Assembly (NCBI GenBank): GCA_017303795.1
Contig: JAFLBR010000007.1
Location: forward strand, 124,001 to 188,000
Reading direction: 5' to 3'
DNA from: Cytophagales bacterium
GTDB lineage: Bacteria > Bacteroidota > Bacteroidia > Cytophagales > Cyclobacteriaceae
Length of the DNA: 64,000 nucleotides
This document shows positions 40,471 through 48,350 of this stretch, one piece after another. Each line of letters opens with the position of its first letter. The first letter of the stretch is position 1. Under the pieces are notes generated by a model. The model was given only the letters and a program-made list of their open reading frames with translations. It was not told the origin of the DNA and ran no database searches. The translations under genes were made by a program, and so were the position numbers.

Positions 40471-41014
40471 TAGAAATTAAATTTTGCCACACTTAGATGT
40501 GGATGTTTTTTGTCTTTTTCTGAAAGTATTAATTGATCGAGTGAAACCGGAAACGGGATACCCAATGCCGGATCGGTAAATAAAATTCCCCCTTCTGCGT
40601 GCGGCACATAATACTCATCACATTTATACAAGATCTCGGCCTGCTCGCCCAACACTATAAAGCCATGCGCAAAACCTTGAGGAACCAGGATTTGCTTTTT
40701 ATTCTCCGCTGATAACTCTACCATGAAGTGTTTCCCAAAAGTTGGTTCACTTTTTCTTAAGTCAACCACCACATCCAATATGCTGCCGGACAACACTCTG
40801 ACTAATTTGGTTTGTGCATGTGGTGCATTCTGAAAATGTAAACCACGCGCAACGCCTTTAGTGGAACGGGATTGATTATCCTGAACAAAATTGAAATCGA
40901 ACCCCGCTTCTGCCAATGTTTTACGGCTAAACGATTCCATAAAATACCCGCGACTATCACCCAACACATTGGGTTCTAATAGCAGCAAACCATTAAACTC
41001 TGTTGATGTAATCT

Positions 41015-41018
<4 letters not shown>
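40470..41018 (-). CDS. rfbC: dTDP-4-dehydrorhamnose 3,5-epimerase
   Basis: This 182-residue cupin-type dimeric epimerase acts on dTDP-4-keto-6-deoxyglucose. It has the start signature [21 protein letters not shown], then [20 protein letters not shown] (catalytic His). [21 protein letters not shown] and [15 protein letters not shown] are the other conserved strands, with [22 protein letters not shown] near the C-terminus. It overlaps rfbA by four bases and rfbB by one base. Together with rfbB and rfbA it covers most of dTDP-L-rhamnose synthesis. Confidence 0.95.
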
Positions 41019-41893
<875 letters not shown>

Positions 41894-41948
41894 TTGTTGA
41901 TTTTTATGCAAGATAGAAAAAGGTCTGTCTTAGTTAGAAGGCTTTGAA

Positions 41949-42974
41949 TTAAACCAGTCCCCGGATTTTTTTCTCCCACTGCCAGGCATGCTGCAGCGAT
42001 TGGCCCAGGTCATATTTTGCCTTCCATTTCAAGCCATTCATAACTTTTTTTGGATCGGCATAGACTTTTTCCACATCTCCGGGTCTGCGTGGGCCAATCT
42101 TATAATTGAGGTTTACACCCGTTACTTCAATGAATTTTTTAACCAACTCCAGCACCGAAACCCCTACACCGGTTCCAAGATTGAATGCTTCAAAAAGCTT
42201 AGCACTTTTTTGTTCCTGTAGGAAATCAATGGCATTCACGTGTGCAGAAGCTACATCACACACATGAATAAAATCGCGCAGGCACGATCCATCGGTAGTA
42301 TTGTAATCATTACCAAATACAGTAAGTTGTTGCCGAACTCCCGCTGCAGTTTGTGTAACGTAAGGAACAAGGTTATTAGGAACACCTATAGGCAGTTCGC
42401 CAATTAATCCACTTGGGTGCGCCCCAATTGGATTAAAATATCGCAACGAAACAACCCGAATGCCTTCGGTGGCTACATCCTCCAGGATACGCTCGCACAA
42501 TTGTTTACTGGCACCATAGGGCGATTCTGCTTTTTTAAAAGGAGCCGACTCGTCCACCGGAATCTGATCGGGTTGACCATAAACTGTACATGAGGAAGAA
42601 AAAATTAAATCACGAACCTGGTACCGCTTCATTGCATCCAGCAAAACCATTAAAGAGCCAAGGTTATTCTTGTAATACAACAAGGGTTTTTCCACTGACT
42701 CGTTAACCGATTTATACGCTGCAAAATGAATAACAGAATCAAACCGATGAGTGGCAAACACTTGCTCCATCGCAGATTCATCCAGACAATCAACCTTATG
42801 AAAACCAAACTCTTTTCCGGTAATGGACTTAACACCTTCTACTATTCTGATTTCACTCCGCTCAAGCGAATCGATAGCGGTTACTTCATAACCTGCATTG
42901 AGCAACTCAATTACTGTATGCGCACCGATATAACCCGCGCCACCCGTAACCAATACATGATTCTTCTTTTTCAC
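41949..42974 (-). CDS. galE: UDP-glucose 4-epimerase
   Basis: This 341-residue enzyme interconverts UDP-glucose and UDP-galactose (possibly also the N-acetyl forms). It has the NAD-binding VTGGAGYIGAHTVIELLNAGY, HFAAYKSVNESVEKPLLYY, and the catalytic SSSCTVYG with the YGASKQLCERIL (Tyr-x3-Lys). LRYFNPIGAHPSGLIGE and GSCLRDFIHVCDVASAHV are classical GalE blocks. It sits between the nucleotide-sugar dehydrogenase (13 bases upstream) and rfbA. It may supply UDP-Gal both for the polysaccharide and, together with galT at the other end of the window, for galactose use. Confidence 0.94.
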   Translation of the reverse strand: MKKKNHVLVTGGAGYIGAHTVIELLNAGYEVTAIDSLERSEIRIVEGVKSITGKEFGFHKVDCLDESAMEQVFATHRFDSVIHFAAYKSVNESVEKPLLYYKNNLGSLMVLLDAMKRYQVRDLIFSSSCTVYGQPDQIPVDESAPFKKAESPYGASKQLCERILEDVATEGIRVVSLRYFNPIGAHPSGLIGELPIGVPNNLVPYVTQTAAGVRQQLTVFGNDYNTTDGSCLRDFIHVCDVASAHVNAIDFLQEQKSAKLFEAFNLGTGVGVSVLELVKKFIEVTGVNLNYKIGPRRPGDVEKVYADPKKVMNGLKWKAKYDLGQSLQHAWQWEKKIRGLV

Positions 42975-42986
42975 TTCGTATTTTTT

Positions 42987-44237
42987 TTATAGCCGTGCCG
43001 TTACGGTCGATTTATCCAGGAACCCTTTAACATCGTACACGATCGTTTTTGCATTTCGGATTACCGACCAATTCAGGTTTTTAAATTCTGTATGACTTAC
43101 TGCCAAAACAATAGCTGAGTAAGCCTTATTCAAGGCGGCAGTAAGATTAAGATTATACTCATGTTTCACTTCCTGCGCATCGGCATGTGGATCGTAAACT
43201 TCTACATCGGCACCAAAACTTTGTAGCTCGCGAATAACATCTATGGCTCGGCTGTTTCGAATGTCAGGACAATTCTCCTTGAATGTTATTCCTAAAACCA
43301 AAACCTTGGCTTTGTTTACCGGCAAATCATTTTGCGTCATGAGTTTGATAACCCGGTTGGCAATGTGAATGCCCATGTTATCATTTATTCTTCGTCCGGC
43401 TAAAATTACTTGCGGATGATAGCCCAGACTGTCAGCCTTGTAAGTTAGATAATAAGGATCTACACCAATACAATGGCCACCCACAAGTCCGGGTTTGTAA
43501 GGCAAGAAGTTCCATTTGGTGCCTGCTGCTTCTAACACTTCATGTGTGTCTATTCCCATCTTTTCAAAGATTAGGGAAAGCTCATTGACAAAAGCAATGT
43601 TTATATCGCGCTGAGAGTTTTCGATAACCTTGGCTGCTTCAGCCACTTTTAAGGATGAGGCTTTGTGTGTGCCGGCTATAATAATTTTTTTGTAGAGCTG
43701 ATCAACCCGTTCGGCAATTTCAGGTGTGCTGCCGCTGGTTACTTTCAAGATGTTTGGCAAACGATGTTGTTTGTCGCCAGGATTAATGCGCTCAGGTGAA
43801 TAGCCACAATAAAAATCAACGTTAAATTTCAAGCCGCTAAACTTCTCTAATACAGGCACGCAATCTTCTTCGGTGCAACCGGGGTACACAGTAGATTCAT
43901 AAATCACGATGTCGCCCTTCTTTAAAACCTTACCCACTGTTTCGCTGGCTTTCTTTAACGGAGTAAGATCGGGGGTCTTAAATTCATCTACCGGTGTAGG
44001 TACTGTTATGATGAAATGATTTACCGACCTTAAATCTTCTGGATTACTGGAATACGAAAGTTTACTTGCCGACAAAAGTTCTGGCTTATCCACTTCGAGC
44101 GTGCGATCGAACCCTTTCTTTAACTCTTCAATGCGTTCTTTATTAATGTCGAAACCCACCACGTCCATGATTTTTCCAAACTCAACTGCGAGCGGCAACC
44201 CTACATAGCCTAATCCGATTACTCCTATTTTTTCCAT
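42987..44237 (-). CDS. UDP-N-acetylhexosamine / UDP-sugar 6-dehydrogenase (TviB/WbpO type)
   Basis: This is a 416-residue NAD-dependent enzyme that oxidises a nucleotide sugar at C6. The N-terminal loop IGVIGLGYVGLPLAVEFG is followed by VIYESTVYPGCTEEDCVPVL and the catalytic-cysteine block GLVGGHCIGVDPYYLTYKA, the spelling typical of the TviB/WbpO branch acting on UDP-GlcNAc/GalNAc rather than on UDP-glucose. Also VLVLGITFKENCPDIRNSRAID. The resulting uronic-acid sugar would give the surface polymer a negative charge. It lies nine bases upstream-to-downstream from the NAD-dependent epimerase gene. Substrate choice is an inference from motif spelling. Confidence 0.88.
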   Translation of the reverse strand: MEKIGVIGLGYVGLPLAVEFGKIMDVVGFDINKERIEELKKGFDRTLEVDKPELLSASKLSYSSNPEDLRSVNHFIITVPTPVDEFKTPDLTPLKKASETVGKVLKKGDIVIYESTVYPGCTEEDCVPVLEKFSGLKFNVDFYCGYSPERINPGDKQHRLPNILKVTSGSTPEIAERVDQLYKKIIIAGTHKASSLKVAEAAKVIENSQRDINIAFVNELSLIFEKMGIDTHEVLEAAGTKWNFLPYKPGLVGGHCIGVDPYYLTYKADSLGYHPQVILAGRRINDNMGIHIANRVIKLMTQNDLPVNKAKVLVLGITFKENCPDIRNSRAIDVIRELQSFGADVEVYDPHADAQEVKHEYNLNLTAALNKAYSAIVLAVSHTEFKNLNWSVIRNAKTIVYDVKGFLDKSTVTARL

Positions 44238-44246
44238 TTTCTTCTT

Positions 44247-45263
44247 CTAAACTTTATAATACGCTTTGTACCAATTCACAAAATTGCCAATACCAGTTTC
44301 AATTGAAGTATCCGGTTTAAAACCAACATCCTGCATCAAATCATTTACATCGGCATAGGTAGCGGGCACATCGCCATCCTGAAGCGGTAAGAAATTTTTA
44401 ACTGCTTTTTTTCCGAGCTTCTCCTCAAGCACTTCAATAAAATGAAGCAACTCAACCGGATTATTATTCCCAATGTTATAAATCTTATATGGTGCAAAAC
44501 TGCTTGCCGGATCGGGCTTTTCTCCACTCCATTTCAGGTTACCCTTTGGTATCGCAGGAATCAACCTCACAATACCTTCCACTATATCATCTACATAGGT
44601 AAAATCGCGCAGCATTTTACCTTCATTAAAAACGTCAATTGGCTGCCCCGCAAGAATAGCTTTTGTGAATAGAAAGAGTGCCATATCGGGGCGGCCATAA
44701 GGTCCGTACACGGTAAAGAATCTTAACCCAGTAGTTGGGATATTGTAAAGATTAGAATACGAATGAGCCATTAACTCATTTGCTTTCTTGGTTACGGCAT
44801 AAAGTGCAAGCGGATGATCGACATTATCATGAACGGAGAACGGCATTTTGCGATTAGCTCCATATACCGAACTTGAAGAAGCGTAAACCAAATGCTTTAC
44901 AGGATAATTGCGGCAAGCTTCCAGAATATTGAGAAATCCGGTAATGTTGCTATTGACGTACGCATAAGGATTCTGAATCGAATAACGAACCCCCGCCTGT
45001 GCAGCCAGGTTTACCACGTACTCAAACTTCGAAGTTGAAAACAAAGCATCTACCGCTTCTTTATTCTCCAGATCGAACCGATGAATGGAGAAATCCTTGA
45101 ACTGAGTAAGAATTGCTAACCGCGATTCTTTCAGTCCAACATCATAATAGTCGTTCAGATTATCCAATCCAACAACCTGATGCCCTGCCTCTAACAGTCG
45201 CTTGCTAAGATGAAACCCGATAAAACCTGCGGCACCGGTAACTAAAATTCGCGTAGAGCTCAC
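44247..45263 (-). CDS. NAD-dependent epimerase, UDP-glucuronate 4-epimerase type
   Basis: This ~338-residue extended SDR protein starts at the GTG at 45263, immediately before [18 protein letters not shown]. The frame is open further upstream, but that part overlaps the divergent ccmB leader and is not protein-like, and a TACTTTTG promoter element lies at 45289-45282 between the two. Motifs are [52 protein letters not shown] (catalytic Tyr-Lys), [17 protein letters not shown] and [12 protein letters not shown]. These match UDP-glucuronate epimerases. It heads the polysaccharide cluster and would produce UDP-galacturonate or a related sugar. Confidence 0.87.
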   Translation of the reverse strand: MSSTRILVTGAAGFIGFHLSKRLLEAGHQVVGLDNLNDYYDVGLKESRLAILTQFKDFSIHRFDLENKEAVDALFSTSKFEYVVNLAAQAGVRYSIQNPYAYVNSNITGFLNILEACRNYPVKHLVYASSSSVYGANRKMPFSVHDNVDHPLALYAVTKKANELMAHSYSNLYNIPTTGLRFFTVYGPYGRPDMALFLFTKAILAGQPIDVFNEGKMLRDFTYVDDIVEGIVRLIPAIPKGNLKWSGEKPDPASSFAPYKIYNIGNNNPVELLHFIEVLEEKLGKKAVKNFLPLQDGDVPATYADVNDLMQDVGFKPDTSIETGIGNFVNWYKAYYKV

Positions 45264-45281
45264 AAAACCAGAATTTGGCCC

Positions 45282-45310
45282 CAAAAGTACATCAAATCTG
45301 GTTAGTTTTG
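45282..45310. promoter_or_regulatory. Divergent promoter pair between epimerase and ccmB
   Basis: TACTTTTG on the minus strand (45289-45282) and TAGTTTTG on the plus strand (45303-45310) both match TAnnTTTG, 13 bases apart. They lie between the GTG starts at 45263 (minus) and 45350 (plus). No clean -33 box is seen; TTTG at 45274-45277 is 25 bases from the plus element. The pair supports the downstream start codons for both genes. Confidence 0.55.
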
Positions 45311-45349
45311 CGCACTTCGCACGCTGGCTTTTCATCAAATCTGAGATTT

Positions 45350-46006
45350 GTGCTACTACAACTTTTTTTAAAAGAACTCACGCTGGAACTCAGGCGCAAA
45401 GCCGTAATCTCCGGCCTCGCTTTATACCTGTTCAGCACCGCCTTTATCTGCTACCTTTCTTTCAGCCTGAAACAAAACCAAATAACACCTTTGGTTTGGA
45501 GCGCCCTGTTTTGGGTAACGATTCTTTTCTCAGTCATCAACACCGTTGCCAAAAGTTTTATTGGCGAAAAGAAAGGCCGCGAGATTTATTACTACTCCAT
45601 TGCATCGCCTGCCGCCATATTATTATCGAAGATGCTTTACAACTTTTTGCTGATTACCATCCTCACGTTTGTGGGCTGGGTGTTGTTTGTGTTGTTGCTA
45701 AATAATCCGTTGGCCGATCATGCGCTATTTGGGGTAACCTTGTTGCTTGCTGCATTGGGGTTTTCTTCTTCGCTCACCATGTTATCAGCTCTGGCCGCTA
45801 AAGCCAATCATAGTAATATCTTAATGGCGGTGCTCAGCTTTCCGGTGGTGATTTCCGTTTTGCTTATCGCGATTAAGGTTACCAAAAATTGTATTGACGG
45901 ACTGGATCGCTCCGTAAGCTATCCGGAACTTCTTACACTACTGGCAATTAATTGCCTGGTAGCGGCAGCGTCTTATTTACTCTTCCCGTATATTTGGCGC
46001 AGTTAA
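45350..46006 (+). CDS. ccmB: Heme exporter protein CcmB
   Basis: This ~218-residue membrane subunit of the CcmAB-type ABC complex releases holo-CcmE in System I cytochrome c maturation. The start chosen is the GTG at 45350 ([19 protein letters not shown]), matching the family N-terminus (KE..LE.R); the open frame extends to 45275 but that DNA carries the divergent promoters. Six helices follow ([55 protein letters not shown] and others). The [16 protein letters not shown] motif is typical. No ccmA ATPase is in the window. Confidence 0.86.
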   Translation: MLLQLFLKELTLELRRKAVISGLALYLFSTAFICYLSFSLKQNQITPLVWSALFWVTILFSVINTVAKSFIGEKKGREIYYYSIASPAAILLSKMLYNFLLITILTFVGWVLFVLLLNNPLADHALFGVTLLLAALGFSSSLTMLSALAAKANHSNILMAVLSFPVVISVLLIAIKVTKNCIDGLDRSVSYPELLTLLAINCLVAAASYLLFPYIWRS

Positions 46007-46015
46007 AAAATTAAG

Positions 46016-46684
46016 ATGAAGACGTGGGCTAAGGTCTTGAGTGTTGTTCTGCTTGTTTACACTATCGTAGCTGGTTTTTTACTTGACGTACCTCGACTTA
46101 ACATTGTGAATGAAAGCATCCGTGCGCTTTATTTTCATGTGCCCATGTGGTTTGGCATGATTGCCTTGTTTACTGTATCGTTGGTTTATTCTATTCTTTA
46201 TTTAAATAAACCCAGTTTTAAACGCGATGCCTACTCAGTTGAATTTGTGCATGCCGGTATTATCTTAAACCTGTTGGGATTAACCACCGGAATGATCTGG
46301 GCTAACTACACCTGGGGCTCGCCCTGGCATGGCGACCCCAAACAAAACGGGGCTGCCATCGCGCTATTAATTTACCTCGCTTATTTTGTGTTGCGTGGCT
46401 CTATCGAAAACGAAGATCAAAAGGCCCGGCTGAGTGCAGTGTATAACATCTTTGCGTATGCCGCTATGATTCCGTTGTTGTTCATCATTCCACGCATGAC
46501 AAGTTCCATGCATCCCGGCAATGGCGGAAATCCCGGCTTTAATATGTACGATCTGGATAGCCAGATGCGACTGGTATTTTATCCGGCTGTTATTGGCTGG
46601 GGCTTACTCGGTACCTGGATTGCTACCTTACGTGTGCGGGTACGTTTGATTAATGACAAACTTTTAAATCTTGAAAATGACTAA
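46016..46684 (+). CDS. ccmC: Heme transporter CcmC (cytochrome c biogenesis)
   Basis: This 222-residue membrane protein has six helices. The heme-handling WWD-type region reads GMIWANYTWGSPWHGDPKQNG (the W-G-x-x-W-x-x-D-P core), flanked by conserved histidines in YFHVPMWFGM and MHPGNGGN. CcmC presents heme to CcmE. It starts nine bases after ccmB and overlaps the ccmD-like gene by eight bases, indicating one operon. The length is slightly shorter than the E. coli protein but the core is complete. Confidence 0.92.
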   Translation: MKTWAKVLSVVLLVYTIVAGFLLDVPRLNIVNESIRALYFHVPMWFGMIALFTVSLVYSILYLNKPSFKRDAYSVEFVHAGIILNLLGLTTGMIWANYTWGSPWHGDPKQNGAAIALLIYLAYFVLRGSIENEDQKARLSAVYNIFAYAAMIPLLFIIPRMTSSMHPGNGGNPGFNMYDLDSQMRLVFYPAVIGWGLLGTWIATLRVRVRLINDKLLNLEND

Positions 46685-46892
46685 GATCGTTAAGCTTATT
46701 ATTGGTTTAGTGATGCTGCCCGCCATGCTTACAGCACAGCCGGTAGAAATGGCAGATACCATGCGCTCGGAAGGAAAGATTTATGTAGTAGTAGCTATTC
46801 TGTTGCTGATTTTTGCAGGCCTGATTGGCTATCTGATTATGTTAGATCGGAAGATTTCTAAAATTGAAAAGAAATTACCGCCTGAGGGTTGA
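46677..46892 (+). CDS. CcmD-like small membrane protein
   Basis: This is a ~71-residue protein with an N-terminal signal-like segment (TKIVKLIIGLVMLPAMLTAQ) and one membrane helix (IYVVVAILLLIFAGLIGYLIMLDRKI), followed by a basic-acidic tail. It overlaps ccmC by eight bases (ATG at 46677; TTG at 46671 rejected). CcmD is a short one-helix protein that holds CcmABC and CcmE together. Size, position and topology fit that role, but sequence identity among CcmD proteins is low, so the call is positional. After it the cluster is interrupted by an inverted ankyrin gene. Confidence 0.75.
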   Translation: MTKIVKLIIGLVMLPAMLTAQPVEMADTMRSEGKIYVVVAILLLIFAGLIGYLIMLDRKISKIEKKLPPEG

Positions 46893-47097
46893 GCTGCTTT
46901 GTACTTCCAGATTTTGTTAATCAAACATCGGTAGCAACGTCCGGTTTTCATAGTGTTTGGTTTTGAGAATGTTATTGACTCGCAAACGAGCTAAGCAATT
47001 TTATGCGCTTGCTCAACTAAAACTTTTACTTTTTTCCTTTCATTTGTTTTCGAAGTCTTGGTTTCGGTAAATAATTTTAAGACTTCATTACCTTTCA

Positions 47098-47706
47098 CTA
47101 ATATAATTGATATTGTTCCATCCGGTGATTGATTATATGGTACACAAAACTTTCGCGTGTTTCGTTACTTTGATTTGGGTCTGCACCTGCATTTATTAAT
47201 GCACCAAACACACTTCTTAATTGTTGTAATAATATTCCATTTCTAAAGTCAGCACTCGGATTATCTAGCATTTGTTTAGCATCCAGTAATGCTCTATTCA
47301 AACAATTGTTGCCGTAGCTGTCAACTGCATTTGGATCCGCCTTTTTATTGAGCATTTTCTTTAAAAGGTTGAATGCTCTATCAAATTGTGAAGGGTCTTT
47401 TCGTATTGTATATGAACTGAAAATTGTCGCTCTGATGCAATCGTGTAAAACTGGCGCTTTCCACTCATTTATGAGAGATGTTTCCATAAAATTAATGTCA
47501 GCACCTTGCTCCATTAAATATTCTGCGATGTCAAAGTTTCCTGTTTTAAAAGCTACTTGAAGACCTGACTGACCGTCATCTTTTTTTGGCGGTGCAAAAT
47601 TAGTTGCATTCAAATATTCTTTGTCGCTTAAAACCAGTTCTGTTACTTTTTGTAAATCCTTATCTCGGATGGCCTTAAAAAATGTCTTGATGTCTTTTTT
47701 TTTCAT
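47098..47706 (-). CDS. Ankyrin-repeat protein inserted in the ccm cluster
   Basis: This is a 202-residue soluble protein. Ankyrin units are recognisable: SGLQVAFKTGNFDIAEYLMEQGADIN near residues 47-72, LLKKMLNKKADPNAVDSYGNNCLNRAL near 113-139, and ALINAGADPNQSN near 168-180. They are spaced irregularly by longer loops. The gene is on the opposite strand to ccmB-F, is AT-rich, and separates ccmD from ccmE, with ~200-base AT-rich gaps on both sides. It has no signal peptide. It looks like a later insertion of a stand-alone cassette; the function is unknown, and such proteins are often interaction or immunity modules. Confidence 0.8.
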   Translation of the reverse strand: MKKKDIKTFFKAIRDKDLQKVTELVLSDKEYLNATNFAPPKKDDGQSGLQVAFKTGNFDIAEYLMEQGADINFMETSLINEWKAPVLHDCIRATIFSSYTIRKDPSQFDRAFNLLKKMLNKKADPNAVDSYGNNCLNRALLDAKQMLDNPSADFRNGILLQQLRSVFGALINAGADPNQSNETRESFVYHIINHRMEQYQLY

Positions 47707-47882
47707 AAATCAATATCTTTTGTTATCCAAAAATAGGTAAGCGCATAAATTTATAAAGTGACGCCCAACTTCTAATATAGACAACTGCATAGTTATATTC
47801 TACCCATCAACGGTGGCCTCTACACGGGTTTTTTATCCCCCTAAAATCACAACTTTTTAACACTTCAGGTTGTTTTACACTG

Positions 47883-47890
47883 TACCTTTG
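47883..47890 (+). promoter_or_regulatory. Candidate -7 element TACCTTTG for ccmEF
   Basis: TACCTTTG is an exact TAnnTTTG match 33 bases before the ccmE ATG. It overlaps a small CTTTGC/GCAAAG dyad. It would give ccmEF its own promoter after the ankyrin insertion. Confidence 0.55.
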
Positions 47891-47915
47891 CCGCAAAGCA
47901 AAATCAGCATAAGAA

Positions 47916-48329
47916 ATGAAGAAGTCGCACATTTTTGCCCTTGTAGCCATTGCAGCCGCTATCGGCATTATAATCGGCAACACCGGTGATGCCAGCACGT
48001 ATGTTTCGTTCGATCAGGCCTATCAGATGGCCTCCACCGGCAACAGTACCCAGATCCACGTTGTGGGCGATCTGAAAAAAGATGCCACCGGCAATATTGT
48101 GGGCATCGAAAAAAGTGCCGACAAACTTTCGTTCTCTTTTATTCTGGTGGACGAAAACCAGAAAGAGCAAAAAGTATATTACAACGAACCCATGCCGCCC
48201 GATTTTACCCGCTCCGAAAAAGTGGTCGTAATTGGTGGCTACCAGAACAACTCGTTTGTGGCCAGTAAAATTCTGTTAAAGTGTCCTTCTAAGTATCAGG
48301 AAGAAAAAATTAATACCAGCAGCTTATAA
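47916..48329 (+). CDS. ccmE: Heme chaperone CcmE, Cys-x3-Tyr type
   Basis: This is a 137-residue periplasmic protein with an N-terminal membrane anchor (IFALVAIAAAIGIIIGN) and an OB-fold barrel (QIHVVGDLKKDATGNIVGIE, FILVDENQKEQKVYYNEPMP, SEKVVVIGGYQNNSFVASKILL). In most CcmE proteins heme is bound by a histidine in LAKHDENY. Here the equivalent segment is LLKCPSKYQEEK, with cysteine at that position and tyrosine four residues later: the CxxxY variant known from some archaea and sulfate reducers. It is followed 21 bases later by ccmF. The chaperone receives heme from CcmC and hands it to CcmF. Confidence 0.93.
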   Translation: MKKSHIFALVAIAAAIGIIIGNTGDASTYVSFDQAYQMASTGNSTQIHVVGDLKKDATGNIVGIEKSADKLSFSFILVDENQKEQKVYYNEPMPPDFTRSEKVVVIGGYQNNSFVASKILLKCPSKYQEEKINTSSL

Positions 48330-48350
48330 TCGCAGTCTAAAAATCCGGTA

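Noticed and set aside
45275-45349. Longer CcmB N-terminus ([15 protein letters not shown])
   Set aside because: It is not conserved-looking and lies over divergent promoter elements; the family-like start is the GTG at 45350.
47764-47770. GCCCAAC as an integron attC-like site near the ankyrin gene
   Set aside because: Only one core-type motif was found without the matching partner and folded arms; the match is too short to support an integron cassette.
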